Origin: Eggerthellales bacterium
Lineage (GTDB): Bacteria > Actinomycetota > Coriobacteriia > Coriobacteriales > Eggerthellaceae
Assembly (NCBI GenBank): GCA_029101185.1
Contig: JAQXQN010000019.1
Coordinates: 1 to 55,555 of the forward strand
Length of the DNA stretch: 55,555 nt
Direction: 5' to 3'
The stretch's first letter is position 1. Every line of letters starts with the position of its first letter. Position numbers and translations under genes: made by a program. This document shows positions 1 through 8,898 of the stretch, one piece after another. The notes under the pieces are model-generated. The model made no database searches and had not been told where the DNA came from. It saw only the letters and a program-made list of their open reading frames with translations.

Positions 1-406
<406 letters not shown>

Positions 407-535
407 CGCGAGGGCGCTAGAGCCCCCGCGGCGCGCGGGCCCCTGCATGGGCCCCCTCTTCTCTGCCGGATCGCCATGCGGCCCCCAGGGTCGGCCCCCG
501 AGGACGCGAGCCCTCGGGCCAGTCGCGCGCCCGTC
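407..535 (+). other. 23S-5S internal transcribed spacer
   Basis: This very GC-rich spacer has no tRNA gene. It holds short inverted repeats, for example CCCGAGG...CCTCGGG near 497-518, which probably belong to rRNA processing stems. No reading frame here is credible. Confidence 0.7.
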
Positions 536-653
536 GCGGGCGCGGCCGTGGAGGCAGGGATCACCCGAACCCATTCCGAACTCGGCAGTTAAGCCTGCCA
601 TCGCCGAAAGTACTGCGGCGCAGGCCGTGGGAGGATAGGGCGCCGCGCCCGCG
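536..653 (+). rRNA. rrf: 5S ribosomal RNA
   Basis: Conserved 5S text is visible: CCCATTCCGAACTCGG at about 570-585, GTTAAG at about 588-593, and GTGGGAGGATAGG near the 3' end. The ends GCGGGCGC and GCGCCCGC pair as helix I, which gives a molecule of about 118 nt, the normal size. The boundaries were set by aligning positions to E. coli 5S and are good to a few bases. It completes the 23S-5S end of an rRNA operon. Confidence 0.95.
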
Positions 654-666
654 ACGCGCGCATGAC

Positions 667-718
667 GGGGGGCCGCGAGGCCCCCCTCCGCGTTCCCAGG
701 GGGCCTCGCGGCCCCCTT
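667..718 (+). terminator. rRNA operon terminator
   Basis: This is a near-perfect inverted repeat with arms GGGGCCGCGAGGCCCC and GGGGCCTCGCGGCCCC, a 14-base loop, and a short T-rich run (TTCCTTGTTTT) after it. It lies directly downstream of 5S, as expected for a strong factor-independent rRNA terminator. Confidence 0.85.
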
Positions 719-952
719 CCTTGTTTTCGGGCCGGGGCATGCGCCGGGCGCCCGCTGCGCCGGGGCCTGCGGGCGAATCGGGCCCGGCCCGGTGGCCCGC
801 CCGGGTCCGCGGGCCGGACGCTTCGACATCTTTTCTTCTTGGCCGATAACGTCGCACCATTCCTGGTTTTGTTCGGGACTTTTACCAATCCTCGGTGGCT
901 GATTGGTATAGTCTCTCCGAAGCATTTTCTTTGACGAGTGAGCGAGTGTGAT
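719..952 (+). other. Intergenic region downstream of rRNA operon
   Basis: No gene is apparent. The first half is extremely GC-rich. It carries one copy of the recurring word ACGCTTCG (818-825) in the intergenic form GGACGCTTCGACAT. A possible -10 element, TATAGT (907-912), lies 40 bases before the next gene, but I cannot point to a convincing -35. Confidence 0.5.
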
Positions 953-1549
953 ATGGCTGATTTGGCTTCCAACGATATCGTTGGGCTGGTAGTTTCTGAC
1001 CCTTCTCTTGTGGAGGATGCGTTTGAGGATCTGGGCGCATCGTCGCGTCTCAAACGTAAGAACGCCGCCCATTTCCTTAATCAAATTGCCCAGGTGGAGC
1101 CAGGTGTCTTGGCTCCTCGTATTTCTGATTTCGTTGCGGCGTTGGACAATCGGGAGGCCCAGACGCGTTGGGAGTGCCTGGATGCGCTTTCCGCTTTGGT
1201 CCCCTTTGATTCCCGTGCCTGCGATAAGGCGGTCAATGGTGCCGAAGTGGCTTTGTTTGATGAGGACTCCGGCCCCCTGCATTTGTCCGCGTTTCGGTTT
1301 TTAAGCGTCTTTGGTGCAACCACGCCCATGCGCAGTCAGCGTGTGTGGCCTCTGCTTGACGAGGCCATTCAGTGCTACCACGGTGACCTGGAGTATTCGG
1401 ACATGCTATCTTGCATGGTCAATTTCACAACTGGAAAGATTTCCAGTGCCATTAAGCAGGAGATTTACGACAGATTTGAGTTTGATGCCAAGCACGCAGG
1501 CGTCTTCTCCAAAAAATCCCAGGCCATTTTGGACAACGTGACCGCATAG
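953..1549 (+). CDS. HEAT-like repeat protein of unknown function
   Basis: This is a 198-residue cytoplasmic protein if it starts at the ATG at 953; a GTG at 938 in the same frame would add five residues. No signal peptide, membrane segment or catalytic motif is visible. The text alternates short amphipathic helices (for example around SRLKRKNAAHFLNQIAQ and REAQTRWECLDALSAL), the pattern of HEAT/ARM-type helical repeats, so a scaffold or adaptor role is plausible but inferred. It stands alone between the rRNA terminator and the isocitrate dehydrogenase gene, 44 bases upstream of the latter, and could be co-transcribed with it. The codon use matches its neighbours. I do not recognise a named family. 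Confidence 0.8.
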   Translation: MADLASNDIVGLVVSDPSLVEDAFEDLGASSRLKRKNAAHFLNQIAQVEPGVLAPRISDFVAALDNREAQTRWECLDALSALVPFDSRACDKAVNGAEVALFDEDSGPLHLSAFRFLSVFGATTPMRSQRVWPLLDEAIQCYHGDLEYSDMLSCMVNFTTGKISSAIKQEIYDRFEFDAKHAGVFSKKSQAILDNVTA

Positions 1550-1593
1550 CGCCTGTTTACAATGCAACTGCTCATCCATCAGTGGGAGGAATA

Positions 1594-2682
1594 ATGTCCA
1601 AGCATAGGGTTACTCTGATTCCTGGCGACGGTATTGGTGTTGAGACTTCCGAAGCCATGCGCCGGGTGGTTGACGCCGCAGGTGCAGATATCCAATGGGA
1701 GGTCGCTCCTGCAGGTGCCGCTGTTATGGAGGCAACGGGCGGTTCGCCATTGCCTGAATCCACCATTGACAGCGTCCGCTGCAACAAGGTTGCCATTAAG
1801 GGCCCCATCACCACGCCTGTGGGCACCGGCTTTCGCAGCGTGAACGTGGCCCTTCGCAAGACCCTTGATTTGTATGTGTGCCTCAGGCCCGTGTTCTCAA
1901 TCCCGGGCGCAGGCGGACGGTATGAGGATGTGGACTTGGTCATTGTCAGGGAGAACTCTGAAGACCTGTACGCCGGTATTGAGTTTGAGAAGGATTCCGC
2001 GGCGGCGGCCCGCCTTATTGAGTTCTGTAACCAGGAGGGGGCAGGCGCCATTCGGCCTGATTCCGGCATCTCCATCAAGCCCATCTCTGTTTCCGGCTCC
2101 GACAGGATTGTCCGCTACGCTTTTGACTATGCAGAGCGTCTGGGCCGCAAGAAGGTCACCGCGGTGCATAAGGCCAACATCATGAAGTACTCCGATGGCC
2201 TGTTTTTGGACAGGGCTCGGGCCATTGCCTCCGAGTATTCCGGTCGCATCGGTTTTGACGAGCGCATCGTTGACGCTCTGTGTATGAACCTGGTTATTGA
2301 TCCCGGCCAGTTTGACGTGATTGTTCTGCCCAACCTGTACGGCGACATTGCCTCTGACCTGTGCGCAGGCCTTGTGGGTGGGCTGGGCATTGCCCCAGGA
2401 GCCAACATCGGCAGCGAGTACGCGGTGTTTGAGGCAGTCCACGGCAGCGCTCCTGACATTGCGGGCAAGAACCTGTGCAATCCCACGGCAGAGATTCTCT
2501 CCGCCGCCATGATGCTTGATCACCTTGGAGAGCAGGAGATTGCCAATCGCATCCGCGCCGCGGTGCGGAAGGTCTACGCGGATGGCACCTACCTGACTGG
2601 AGACATCCGCTGGGCAACCCGCTCCGATAAGGCGGGCTGCAGCTGCACGGAATTCACCGATGCTCTGATTCGAGCCCTGTAA
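1594..2682 (+). CDS. icd: Isocitrate dehydrogenase (NAD-type)
   Basis: Oxidatively decarboxylates isocitrate to 2-oxoglutarate in the cytoplasm. The 362 residues span the whole beta-decarboxylating dehydrogenase fold. PGDGIG is at about 10-15, the substrate loop RSVNVALR at 81-88 (Ser and Asn as in isocitrate dehydrogenases rather than isopropylmalate enzymes), VRENSEDLYAGIE near 118-130, the catalytic Lys in VHKANIMK at about 191-198, and NLYGDIASDL at about 247-256. The length and these motifs resemble the NAD-dependent/IDH3-like branch more than the 410-residue NADP E. coli type; the cofactor is inferred. The ATG at 1594 is chosen because GGGAGGA sits just upstream; the track's GTG at 1582 overlaps that site. 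Aconitase follows after a terminator, so the two genes form a functional pair. No citrate synthase is in view. Confidence 0.93.
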   Translation: MSKHRVTLIPGDGIGVETSEAMRRVVDAAGADIQWEVAPAGAAVMEATGGSPLPESTIDSVRCNKVAIKGPITTPVGTGFRSVNVALRKTLDLYVCLRPVFSIPGAGGRYEDVDLVIVRENSEDLYAGIEFEKDSAAAARLIEFCNQEGAGAIRPDSGISIKPISVSGSDRIVRYAFDYAERLGRKKVTAVHKANIMKYSDGLFLDRARAIASEYSGRIGFDERIVDALCMNLVIDPGQFDVIVLPNLYGDIASDLCAGLVGGLGIAPGANIGSEYAVFEAVHGSAPDIAGKNLCNPTAEILSAAMMLDHLGEQEIANRIRAAVRKVYADGTYLTGDIRWATRSDKAGCSCTEFTDALIRAL

Positions 2683-2692
2683 CCCAACAACG

Positions 2693-2718
2693 AGGGCGGT
2701 CCTAAGCGGCCGCCCTTT
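2693..2718 (+). terminator. Terminator after icd
   Basis: GGGCGG and CCGCCC arms around a short loop are followed by TTTCGTT. The hairpin lies between icd and acnA, so the pair may be transcribed separately or with partial read-through. Confidence 0.65.
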
Positions 2719-2766
2719 CGTTCATGCACCCTTCGTACATATATAAGAGTAAGGAAGAGAGACCTC

Positions 2767-5409
2767 ATGAGTCGAGACATCTTGACCGTTGGCGAAGCGT
2801 CCTTTGGCTATTGGCCCATCTCTGATGTGGCCGGGGTGGACAAGCTTCCCTATTCCCTCAAGATCCTGCTGGAAAACGTTATGCGCAACGTTTCGGACCC
2901 CGAAGCGGCGGACCTGTATGTGAAACGCATCATGGACGCGGGCCTCAGCGGCACCCAGGGTGGGGAGATTGAGTACATGCCCGCTCGGGTTCTGCTGCAG
3001 GACTTCACCGGCGTTCCGGTCTTCGTGGACCTGGCGGTCATGCGGGAGGCGGCGGTTGCCCTGGGCGGCCAGGCAGCAGATATCAACCCCCAGATTCCCC
3101 TGGATCTGGTAATAGATCACTCCGTCATTGCCGATGCGGCCTGTTGCCCTGAGGCCCTTGAGACCAACATGGACCTGGAGTTCACCCGCAACGGTGAGCG
3201 CTACCGCTTCCTGAAGTGGGCCCAGGACTCCTTCGACAATGTGCGCATCGTTCCTCCGGGGGCGGGTATCTGTCACCAGATCAACGTGGAACGCTTCGCC
3301 ACGGGGGTGTTTGTGGATTCTGCCACCCAGGACGCCTACTTTGATACGGTGGTGGGCACGGACTCCCATACCACCACCGCAAACGGCATCGGCGTGCTTT
3401 CCTGGGGCGTGGGCGGTATCGAGGCTGAGGCCGCAGCCCTTGGCCAGCCCATCACCACCCTGGTGCCTCGGGTTATCGGCATGCGTCTGACCGGGGAGCT
3501 TTCCTCGGGGGTGTCCGCCATGGACGTGGCTTTGACCTTTGCCCAGATGCTGCGGGCAAAGGGCGTGGTGGGCTGCTTCCTGGAGTGCTTCGGGCCCGGC
3601 GTGGCCAGCCTGTCCGCCACCCAGCGGGCCTGTATTGCCAACATGACCCCGGAGTACGGCTGCACCTGCACCCTGTTCCCCGTCGACCAGCGCACCCTAG
3701 ATTACCTGACCCTCACCGGCCGCGACAGCGCCCAGGTGGCGCTGGTGGAGCGCTACGCCAAGGCCCAGGGACTGTGGTGCGACGACGCCAACCGGGTCTA
3801 CGCCGACGTGCTTGAACTGGACCTATCCCAGGTCAAGCCTAGCCTCTCTGGCCCCAGCCGTCCCCATGACCGGTTTGACGCCCGAGATGCCCAGGCTCAG
3901 TTCCGATCCATCTGCCAGGACCGTGAGATTGCCTCCCGCAGTGTGGAAGTGGAGTTTGCTGGCGAAGCGTACCGGCTTTCTGATGGCGCCCTTGCCATTG
4001 CGGCGGTGACCAGCTGCACCACCGCCACGGACCCCGCCATGATGGTGGCCTGCGGTCTTCTGGCCAAAAACGCCGTGGATGCGGGCCTGTCCGCAAAACC
4101 CTGGGTCAAGCGGGTCATGGCACCGGGATCTCATGCAACCCAGCTGCTGCTTGAGCGCGCGGGCCTGACCGACTCCCTGTCCAAGCTGGGCTTTTCCACC
4201 TGTGGGTTTGGCTGCATGAGCTGCATTGGCAACTCCGGTCCCATCTGGCCTCAGATGCATGAGGTGGCAAACGAGATTGAGCTTGCCAGTGTGCTTTCCG
4301 GCAACCGCAACTTTGAGGGCCGCATCTCTGCGGACGTGTCCCAGAATTACCTGTGCGCCCCTGCTTTGGTGGTGGCCTATGCCCTGGCGGGCACCATGGA
4401 CGTGGACTTTGAGACCCAGCCCCTGGGCACCAATCCTGAAGGCAATCCGGTGTACCTACGTGACATCTGGCCCTCTGACCAGCAGGTTGCCCGCGTGCTT
4501 GACGAGAACCTGACCCAGGAGCTGTTTGCTGTCAGTGCCGAGGGCCTTTTTGAGGGCACCCGAGCCTGGCAGGAGCTCAGCTGTGAGCCTAGTGACGTGT
4601 TTGCCTGGGACGCTTCGTCAACCTATGTACGCCGCGCCCCATACTTTGATGCGATGACCAGGGAGGTTCCTGCGTCGTCCCAGATTACGGGGGCTCGGGC
4701 CCTTGCAGTGCTAGGAGACTTCATCACCACGGACCACATTTCCCCCGCAGGCTCCATGCCTCCCGACAGCCCGGCGGTGCGCTATCTTTCCGAGCGGGGG
4801 ATTCCCGCAGAGCTGTACAACACCTACGGGTCTAGGCGTGGAAACCACGAGGTCATGGCCCGGGGCGGCTTTGGCAACGTGAAGCTGCGCAACCTTCTTG
4901 CCCCCGGCACCCAGGGCGGATACACCACCAACCTGCTCACCGGTCAGGTGGAGAGCATCTTTGATGCCGCAGAGGACTACCGGGCCCATCAGGTGCCCTT
5001 GGTGGTGCTGGCGGGCAAGATGTACGGCTCCGGCTCATCCCGAGACTGGGCGGCAAAGGCCCCGCTGTTGCTGGGGGTGAAGGCGGTGTTTGCTCAGAGC
5101 TTTGAGCGGATCCATCGGTCCAACCTGATTGGCATGGGTATTTTGCCCCTGCAGTTCATGGATGGCGAAAGTGTCCAGACCCTTGGCCTTGATGGCACCG
5201 AGTCCTTTGATATCGAGCCCATTGACTTTGGGGATGGCAGCCCGGTTCCCCTCGCTTCGTCAACGGTTTGGGTAACAGCCCGCCGTACTGACGGAACCGT
5301 ATTACAATTCCAGGTTACAGTACGCGTGGATACTCCCACGGAATGCGCGTATATGGCGCATGGAGGCATTCTCCAATACGTGTTGAGGAATCTCGCGGCA
5401 GGCAAGTAG
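2767..5409 (+). CDS. acnA: Aconitate hydratase (aconitase A type)
   Basis: Interconverts citrate and isocitrate through a [4Fe-4S] cluster; it feeds the isocitrate dehydrogenase encoded just upstream. At 880 residues it is the normal size for the AcnA/IRP1 branch. GTDSHTTTANGIG is near residue 196. The three cluster ligands are visible as the Cys in VTSCTTATDP (about 417) and the two in GFGCMSCIGNSG (about 483 and 486). TTDHISPAG, start of the swivelling C-terminal domain, is near 655. ATG at 2767 follows an AAGGAAG site. The gene contains four of the CGAAGCGT words (2793, 3291, 3963, 4610), more than any other gene here. The short gap to the next gene (34 bases) suggests co-transcription with the membrane protein that follows. 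Confidence 0.97.
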   Translation: MSRDILTVGEASFGYWPISDVAGVDKLPYSLKILLENVMRNVSDPEAADLYVKRIMDAGLSGTQGGEIEYMPARVLLQDFTGVPVFVDLAVMREAAVALGGQAADINPQIPLDLVIDHSVIADAACCPEALETNMDLEFTRNGERYRFLKWAQDSFDNVRIVPPGAGICHQINVERFATGVFVDSATQDAYFDTVVGTDSHTTTANGIGVLSWGVGGIEAEAAALGQPITTLVPRVIGMRLTGELSSGVSAMDVALTFAQMLRAKGVVGCFLECFGPGVASLSATQRACIANMTPEYGCTCTLFPVDQRTLDYLTLTGRDSAQVALVERYAKAQGLWCDDANRVYADVLELDLSQVKPSLSGPSRPHDRFDARDAQAQFRSICQDREIASRSVEVEFAGEAYRLSDGALAIAAVTSCTTATDPAMMVACGLLAKNAVDAGLSAKPWVKRVMAPGSHATQLLLERAGLTDSLSKLGFSTCGFGCMSCIGNSGPIWPQMHEVANEIELASVLSGNRNFEGRISADVSQNYLCAPALVVAYALAGTMDVDFETQPLGTNPEGNPVYLRDIWPSDQQVARVLDENLTQELFAVSAEGLFEGTRAWQELSCEPSDVFAWDASSTYVRRAPYFDAMTREVPASSQITGARALAVLGDFITTDHISPAGSMPPDSPAVRYLSERGIPAELYNTYGSRRGNHEVMARGGFGNVKLRNLLAPGTQGGYTTNLLTGQVESIFDAAEDYRAHQVPLVVLAGKMYGSGSSRDWAAKAPLLLGVKAVFAQSFERIHRSNLIGMGILPLQFMDGESVQTLGLDGTESFDIEPIDFGDGSPVPLASSTVWVTARRTDGTVLQFQVTVRVDTPTECAYMAHGGILQYVLRNLAAGK

Positions 5410-5443
5410 CGCAAGGCCCGTGCCGACGCTAAGAGAGGAACAC

Positions 5444-7438
5444 ATGGCAAACAACAATCACAATCCCTTCTCGGTATTCTTCAATCCGAGCATGTTCGGT
5501 GAGGAAGGACCCGGGCAGGCAGGACCCTCTGGATGGGGTCCAAGCACCGCAACCGGCGGCTCACGGGGCACCGAGCCTCCTGAGATCAACGTGGATTTTT
5601 CCGGGGTCAAGGACAAGTTTGAGAATATGGGCAGGAAGTCTTTGATCCTGCTGGCCATCCTGGCGGTGCTGGTGATTGCCGGCGCCTACTGGTGGTTCCA
5701 TCCGCCCATCAGCATCCATAGCACGGACACCTGGTTCATCGTGGCGGTATTCATTCTGCTGCCCCTGTTTTTGTTCCTTCGGACAAAGTCCCACGGCTAC
5801 GCAAAGGGCACCAAGAAGGTCAAGCAGTCCGATGGCAAGGCCAAGACCTTCAAGATGCTCTCCCTGGTGCCGGTGCTGATTTTTGGCGTGGCCATTGTGG
5901 GCGGCGTGCTGTCTCTGGCTGTCTTCCCGGGCAACGCCTCTAAGTACGCTCAGATCCTGGTGCCTGAGGACAAGGTGTTCACGGAGGATATTGAGGAGGT
6001 CAATTACTCCGAGATTCCCGTGATTGACCGAAACTCCGCGGTCATCCTGGGCAACCGCACCATGGGTACCATGTCCGACCTGGTCAGCCAGTTTGAGATT
6101 TCCACCATCTACAGCCAGATTAACTATCAGGACAAGCCTGTCCGAGTGAGCCCCCTGATTTACGCGGACCTGTTCAAGTGGCTCCAGAACCGCTCCGAGG
6201 GCATTCCTGCCTACGTGATTGTGGATATGACCACCCAGGATGCCCAGGTGGTGCGCCTGGACAGCCCCATCAAGTATTCCGAGTCCGAGCCCCTGGCCCG
6301 CAACATTGACCGTTACGTGCAGCTGAAGTACCCCTTCTACATGTTTGGCGAGAAGTCCTTCGAGATTGATGACGAGGGCAACGCTTGGTGGATCTGCCCG
6401 GTGCGTGAGTTCACCATCGGATTGTTTGGCGGCGAGACCATCGGTCGGGTGGTCATGGTCAATGCATCCACGGGTGAGACTCAGGATATGGCCGTTGACG
6501 AAGTGCCCAACTGGGTTGACCACGTCTATCCTGCAAATCTTATTGTGGAGCAGTACAACTGGCATGGCCGGTACTCTTCTGGTTGGCTTAACAGCATTCT
6601 GGGTCAGAAGGGCGTGGTTCAGACCACCCCTGGAGACAACGGCCAGCTTGGCTACAACTATATTGCCAAGGACGATGATGTGTGGCTCTACACCGGCGTT
6701 ACCTCTGCTACCGCTGACAACGCCATCGTGGGCTTTGTGCTGGTCAACCAGCGTACCGGGGAGAGCACCTTCTACCAGGTTCCCGGCGCTACGGAGGAAT
6801 CGGCCATGGGGTCTGCCGAGGGCCAGGTTCAGAACCTGCGCTATGAGGCAACCTTCCCCATCCTTATCAACGTGGATAACGTGCCCACCTACTTCATGGC
6901 CCTGAAGGACTCCAATGGCCTGGTCAAGAAGTATGCCATGGTGGACATTGAGCGCTACCAGAATGTGGCGGTGGGGGATACCGTGGCGGATACCCAAGCT
7001 GCTTACGAGCAGCTGCTGGCCACCAATGGCACCATATCCACTGAGGATGTGACCTCTGACTACGTGGCTGGTCGGGGCACCGTGTCGGTGATTGCCCAGG
7101 CGGTTGTGGACGGCAACTCCCACTACTACGTGGTGCTTGAGGGAGATGACGCCATTTACGACTTTGCCCTGCCTGCCTTTGTGGAGATCATTAAGGCCAG
7201 CGTAGGCGATACGGTGGACTTCTCCTACATCCCTGGAGAGCCGGTTAATCGGGTTGCCCAGCTCAATTCCCTGACCTTCGCGGACACCGGCCAGACCGCA
7301 TCTATTGATGCGACGGCGGTGGTTGTCCCCCAGGATACGGAAGTCCAGGGGCAGGCTGAGCAGGCCGATGCTGGGGCAGATGCCGGTGCTGAGGCTGGTG
7401 GCGACGCCGGAGCCGACGCCGCGGGTTCTGCCGCCTAG
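5444..7438 (+). CDS. Membrane protein of unknown function with large extracytoplasmic domain
   Basis: 664 residues from the ATG at 5444, which has AGAGGAAC upstream; the longer track start (GTG 5420) lies before this site. An N-terminal Gly/Pro-rich cytoplasmic stretch of about 60 residues is followed by three hydrophobic segments at about 66-84, 96-112 and 139-160. Then comes a soluble region of about 450 residues rich in beta-type text. The last 40 residues are a low-complexity Asp/Ala/Gly tail (repeats of DAGA). The layout suggests an envelope protein with a large domain outside the membrane; there is no catalytic motif I can name. It sits 34 bases after aconitase, which by itself does not suggest a metabolic role. 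I do not recognise the family. Confidence 0.85.
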   Translation: MANNNHNPFSVFFNPSMFGEEGPGQAGPSGWGPSTATGGSRGTEPPEINVDFSGVKDKFENMGRKSLILLAILAVLVIAGAYWWFHPPISIHSTDTWFIVAVFILLPLFLFLRTKSHGYAKGTKKVKQSDGKAKTFKMLSLVPVLIFGVAIVGGVLSLAVFPGNASKYAQILVPEDKVFTEDIEEVNYSEIPVIDRNSAVILGNRTMGTMSDLVSQFEISTIYSQINYQDKPVRVSPLIYADLFKWLQNRSEGIPAYVIVDMTTQDAQVVRLDSPIKYSESEPLARNIDRYVQLKYPFYMFGEKSFEIDDEGNAWWICPVREFTIGLFGGETIGRVVMVNASTGETQDMAVDEVPNWVDHVYPANLIVEQYNWHGRYSSGWLNSILGQKGVVQTTPGDNGQLGYNYIAKDDDVWLYTGVTSATADNAIVGFVLVNQRTGESTFYQVPGATEESAMGSAEGQVQNLRYEATFPILINVDNVPTYFMALKDSNGLVKKYAMVDIERYQNVAVGDTVADTQAAYEQLLATNGTISTEDVTSDYVAGRGTVSVIAQAVVDGNSHYYVVLEGDDAIYDFALPAFVEIIKASVGDTVDFSYIPGEPVNRVAQLNSLTFADTGQTASIDATAVVVPQDTEVQGQAEQADAGADAGAEAGGDAGADAAGSAA

Positions 7439-7554
7439 CGTTTGGCGGTAGCGCCGCGTAGCCTTTGGTTGCGATGCCCCGTTGCCATTGTCTAGTAGTC
7501 TGTGGGCGGTTTGTGGATTGGGTCCATTCCTGACCTGGGAATCCTCGGGCTTTA

Positions 7555-7582
7555 TTGACAAGCCGCCCTTGAGAAGTAAAAT
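7555..7582 (+). promoter_or_regulatory. Promoter of the L10-L7/L12 operon
   Basis: TTGACA (7555-7560) and TAAAAT (7577-7582) are separated by 16 bases, a strong sigma70-type promoter. It lies about 270 bases upstream of rplJ, consistent with a long regulated leader. Confidence 0.8.
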
Positions 7583-7589
7583 ACCTTTT

Positions 7590-7851
7590 CGCGTCTGGAT
7601 AGGCGCACAGGAAACATGTTCCGCTGCCGAAGACAGCTGGAGCCCAAAGGCGGGGCTAAAGGGGGATCCCAAAGGCCTGCTGGAAGGGTTTAATTTGCGG
7701 GATGCCGCAGTCCAGCCCAGGTGGGAATGCGAGAGATATCTTGCGGCCCTTAGGTCTTCGCGGCTTGAGGGCCGTTTTCGTTTCTCGGAGACGAGCCATC
7801 ACACATGTGGCGGAACGTTGAAGTGAAACGAAGAGGAGGTGAAAACGCACT
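7590..7851 (+). promoter_or_regulatory. L10 (rplJ) leader RNA
   Basis: This 260-base untranslated leader between a strong promoter and rplJ has the position and size of the known ribosomal protein L10 leader, where L10 (with L7/L12) binds its own mRNA. Several GC-rich stems are visible, including the terminator-like hairpin listed separately. The ORFs called across it (for example 7482-7826) have no independent support. The assignment rests on context and length, not on a covariance search. Confidence 0.7.
7744..7783 (+). terminator. Attenuator-like hairpin inside the L10 leader
   Basis: CGGCCCT (7744-7750) pairs with AGGGCCG (7768-7774) and is followed by TTTTCGTTT. It is placed 70 bases before rplJ inside its leader, so it could end transcription prematurely, as described for the L10 leader in Bacillus. 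The regulatory role is inferred. Confidence 0.6.
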
Positions 7852-8343
7852 ATGCCTAACGCAATCAATGTCGAGAACATGGGTAAGATCAACGCTGATC
7901 TGGAGGGTCTGGTGGCCCTGTGGGTTGTTGACTATCGTGGTCTTACCGTCAAAGAGTCCGAGCAGCTCCGTCGCAGCATCACCGCTGCTGGCGCCAAGAT
8001 GGCTGTGTACAAGAACACTCTTGTCCGCAAGGCCATCAAGGAGGCCGGTCTGCCTGAGCTGGACGAGATCCTGAACGGACCTTCCGCATTCGTCTTTGCA
8101 GCCGGCGACCCTGTCGCTTCCGCAAAGGCAGTCAAGCAGTTTGCCGAGGCCACCAAGAAGCTGACCATCAAGGGCGGCATCATGGACGGCGAGGCTCTCA
8201 ACGCTGAGCAGGTAGAGGCCATCGCCGCTCTGCCTTCCCGCGACGAGCTCATCGGTCAGATTGCTTGCTCTCTTACTCAGGTTGCTTCTCAGCTTGCCAT
8301 CGCCCTGGGCGAGATGTCCGAGAAGGAAGCCGCTGCTGCGTAA
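7852..8343 (+). CDS. rplJ: 50S ribosomal protein L10
   Basis: Base of the ribosomal stalk: it binds 23S rRNA with its N-terminal domain and carries L7/L12 dimers on its C-terminal helix. The 163 residues are normal. The N-terminal LVALWVVDYRGLTVKESEQLR and the KNTLVRKAIKEAG stretch (about 45-65) are typical of L10. The start is supported by GAGGAGGTG upstream. It is followed after 99 bases by rplL, the usual partner. In most bacteria rplJL directly follows rplKA, but here rplKA lies 9 kb away. Confidence 0.98.
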   Translation: MPNAINVENMGKINADLEGLVALWVVDYRGLTVKESEQLRRSITAAGAKMAVYKNTLVRKAIKEAGLPELDEILNGPSAFVFAAGDPVASAKAVKQFAEATKKLTIKGGIMDGEALNAEQVEAIAALPSRDELIGQIACSLTQVASQLAIALGEMSEKEAAAA

Positions 8344-8442
8344 GCACGCGCTGCTGTGTAAGAAACCGCCGCTTTGCGCGGCATGAAACACTGTATACCC
8401 ATGCTGCCTAGATAGTTCTAGGCCTACGAAAGGAAAAGAGAA

Positions 8443-8811
8443 ATGGCTCTTACCAACGAAGAGATCATTGAGGCTCTGGGCGAGAAGACCCTGCTCGAGC
8501 TGGCTGAGCTCCGCGACATGATCTGCGAGAAGTTCGGCGTGTCCGCTACCGCTGCTGTTGCCGTTGCTGGTGGCGCTGCTGCTGAAGAGGTCGAAGAGAA
8601 GACCGAGTTCGACGTTATCCTGGAGGGCTTCGGCGACAACAAGATTGCCGTCATCAAGGTCGTCCGCGAGATCACCGGCCTGGGCCTGAAGGAGGCCAAG
8701 GAGGTTGTTGAGGGTGCTCCTAAGGCTGTCAAGGAGGCCGTCAACAAGGAAGAGGCTGAGGCCATCAAGGCTAAGCTGGAGGGCGCTGGCGCTGCTTGCT
8801 CCATCAAGTAG
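8443..8811 (+). CDS. rplL: 50S ribosomal protein L7/L12
   Basis: Multicopy stalk protein that recruits translational GTPases such as EF-Tu, encoded at 14.5 kb. The 122 residues are standard. An N-terminal dimerisation domain (about 1-33) leads to an Ala/Val-rich hinge (about 36-52), then the C-terminal domain with [44 protein letters not shown] precedes the ATG. rpoB, which usually follows rplL, is absent; a terminator and a deacylase gene follow instead. Confidence 0.98.
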   Translation: MALTNEEIIEALGEKTLLELAELRDMICEKFGVSATAAVAVAGGAAAEEVEEKTEFDVILEGFGDNKIAVIKVVREITGLGLKEAKEVVEGAPKAVKEAVNKEEAEAIKAKLEGAGAACSIK

Positions 8812-8838
8812 TTTTTGCCTTGCGGCATGCTGCAACCC

Positions 8839-8878
8839 AAGGGGTCTGGACGTTTCGTCTGGACCCCTTTTCTTTAAC
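8839..8878 (+). terminator. Terminator of the rplJL operon
   Basis: GGGGTCTGGACG and CGTCTGGACCCC form a long stem with a small loop and are followed by TTTTCTTT. Confidence 0.85.
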
Positions 8879-8898
8879 CAATGGTGAAGGGACCCGTC

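Noticed and set aside
5561-7672. 703-residue minus-strand ORF
   Set aside because: It is the shadow of the membrane protein gene on the plus strand, created by high GC at third positions; its His/Gly/Val-rich text matches no protein family and it has no start signals.
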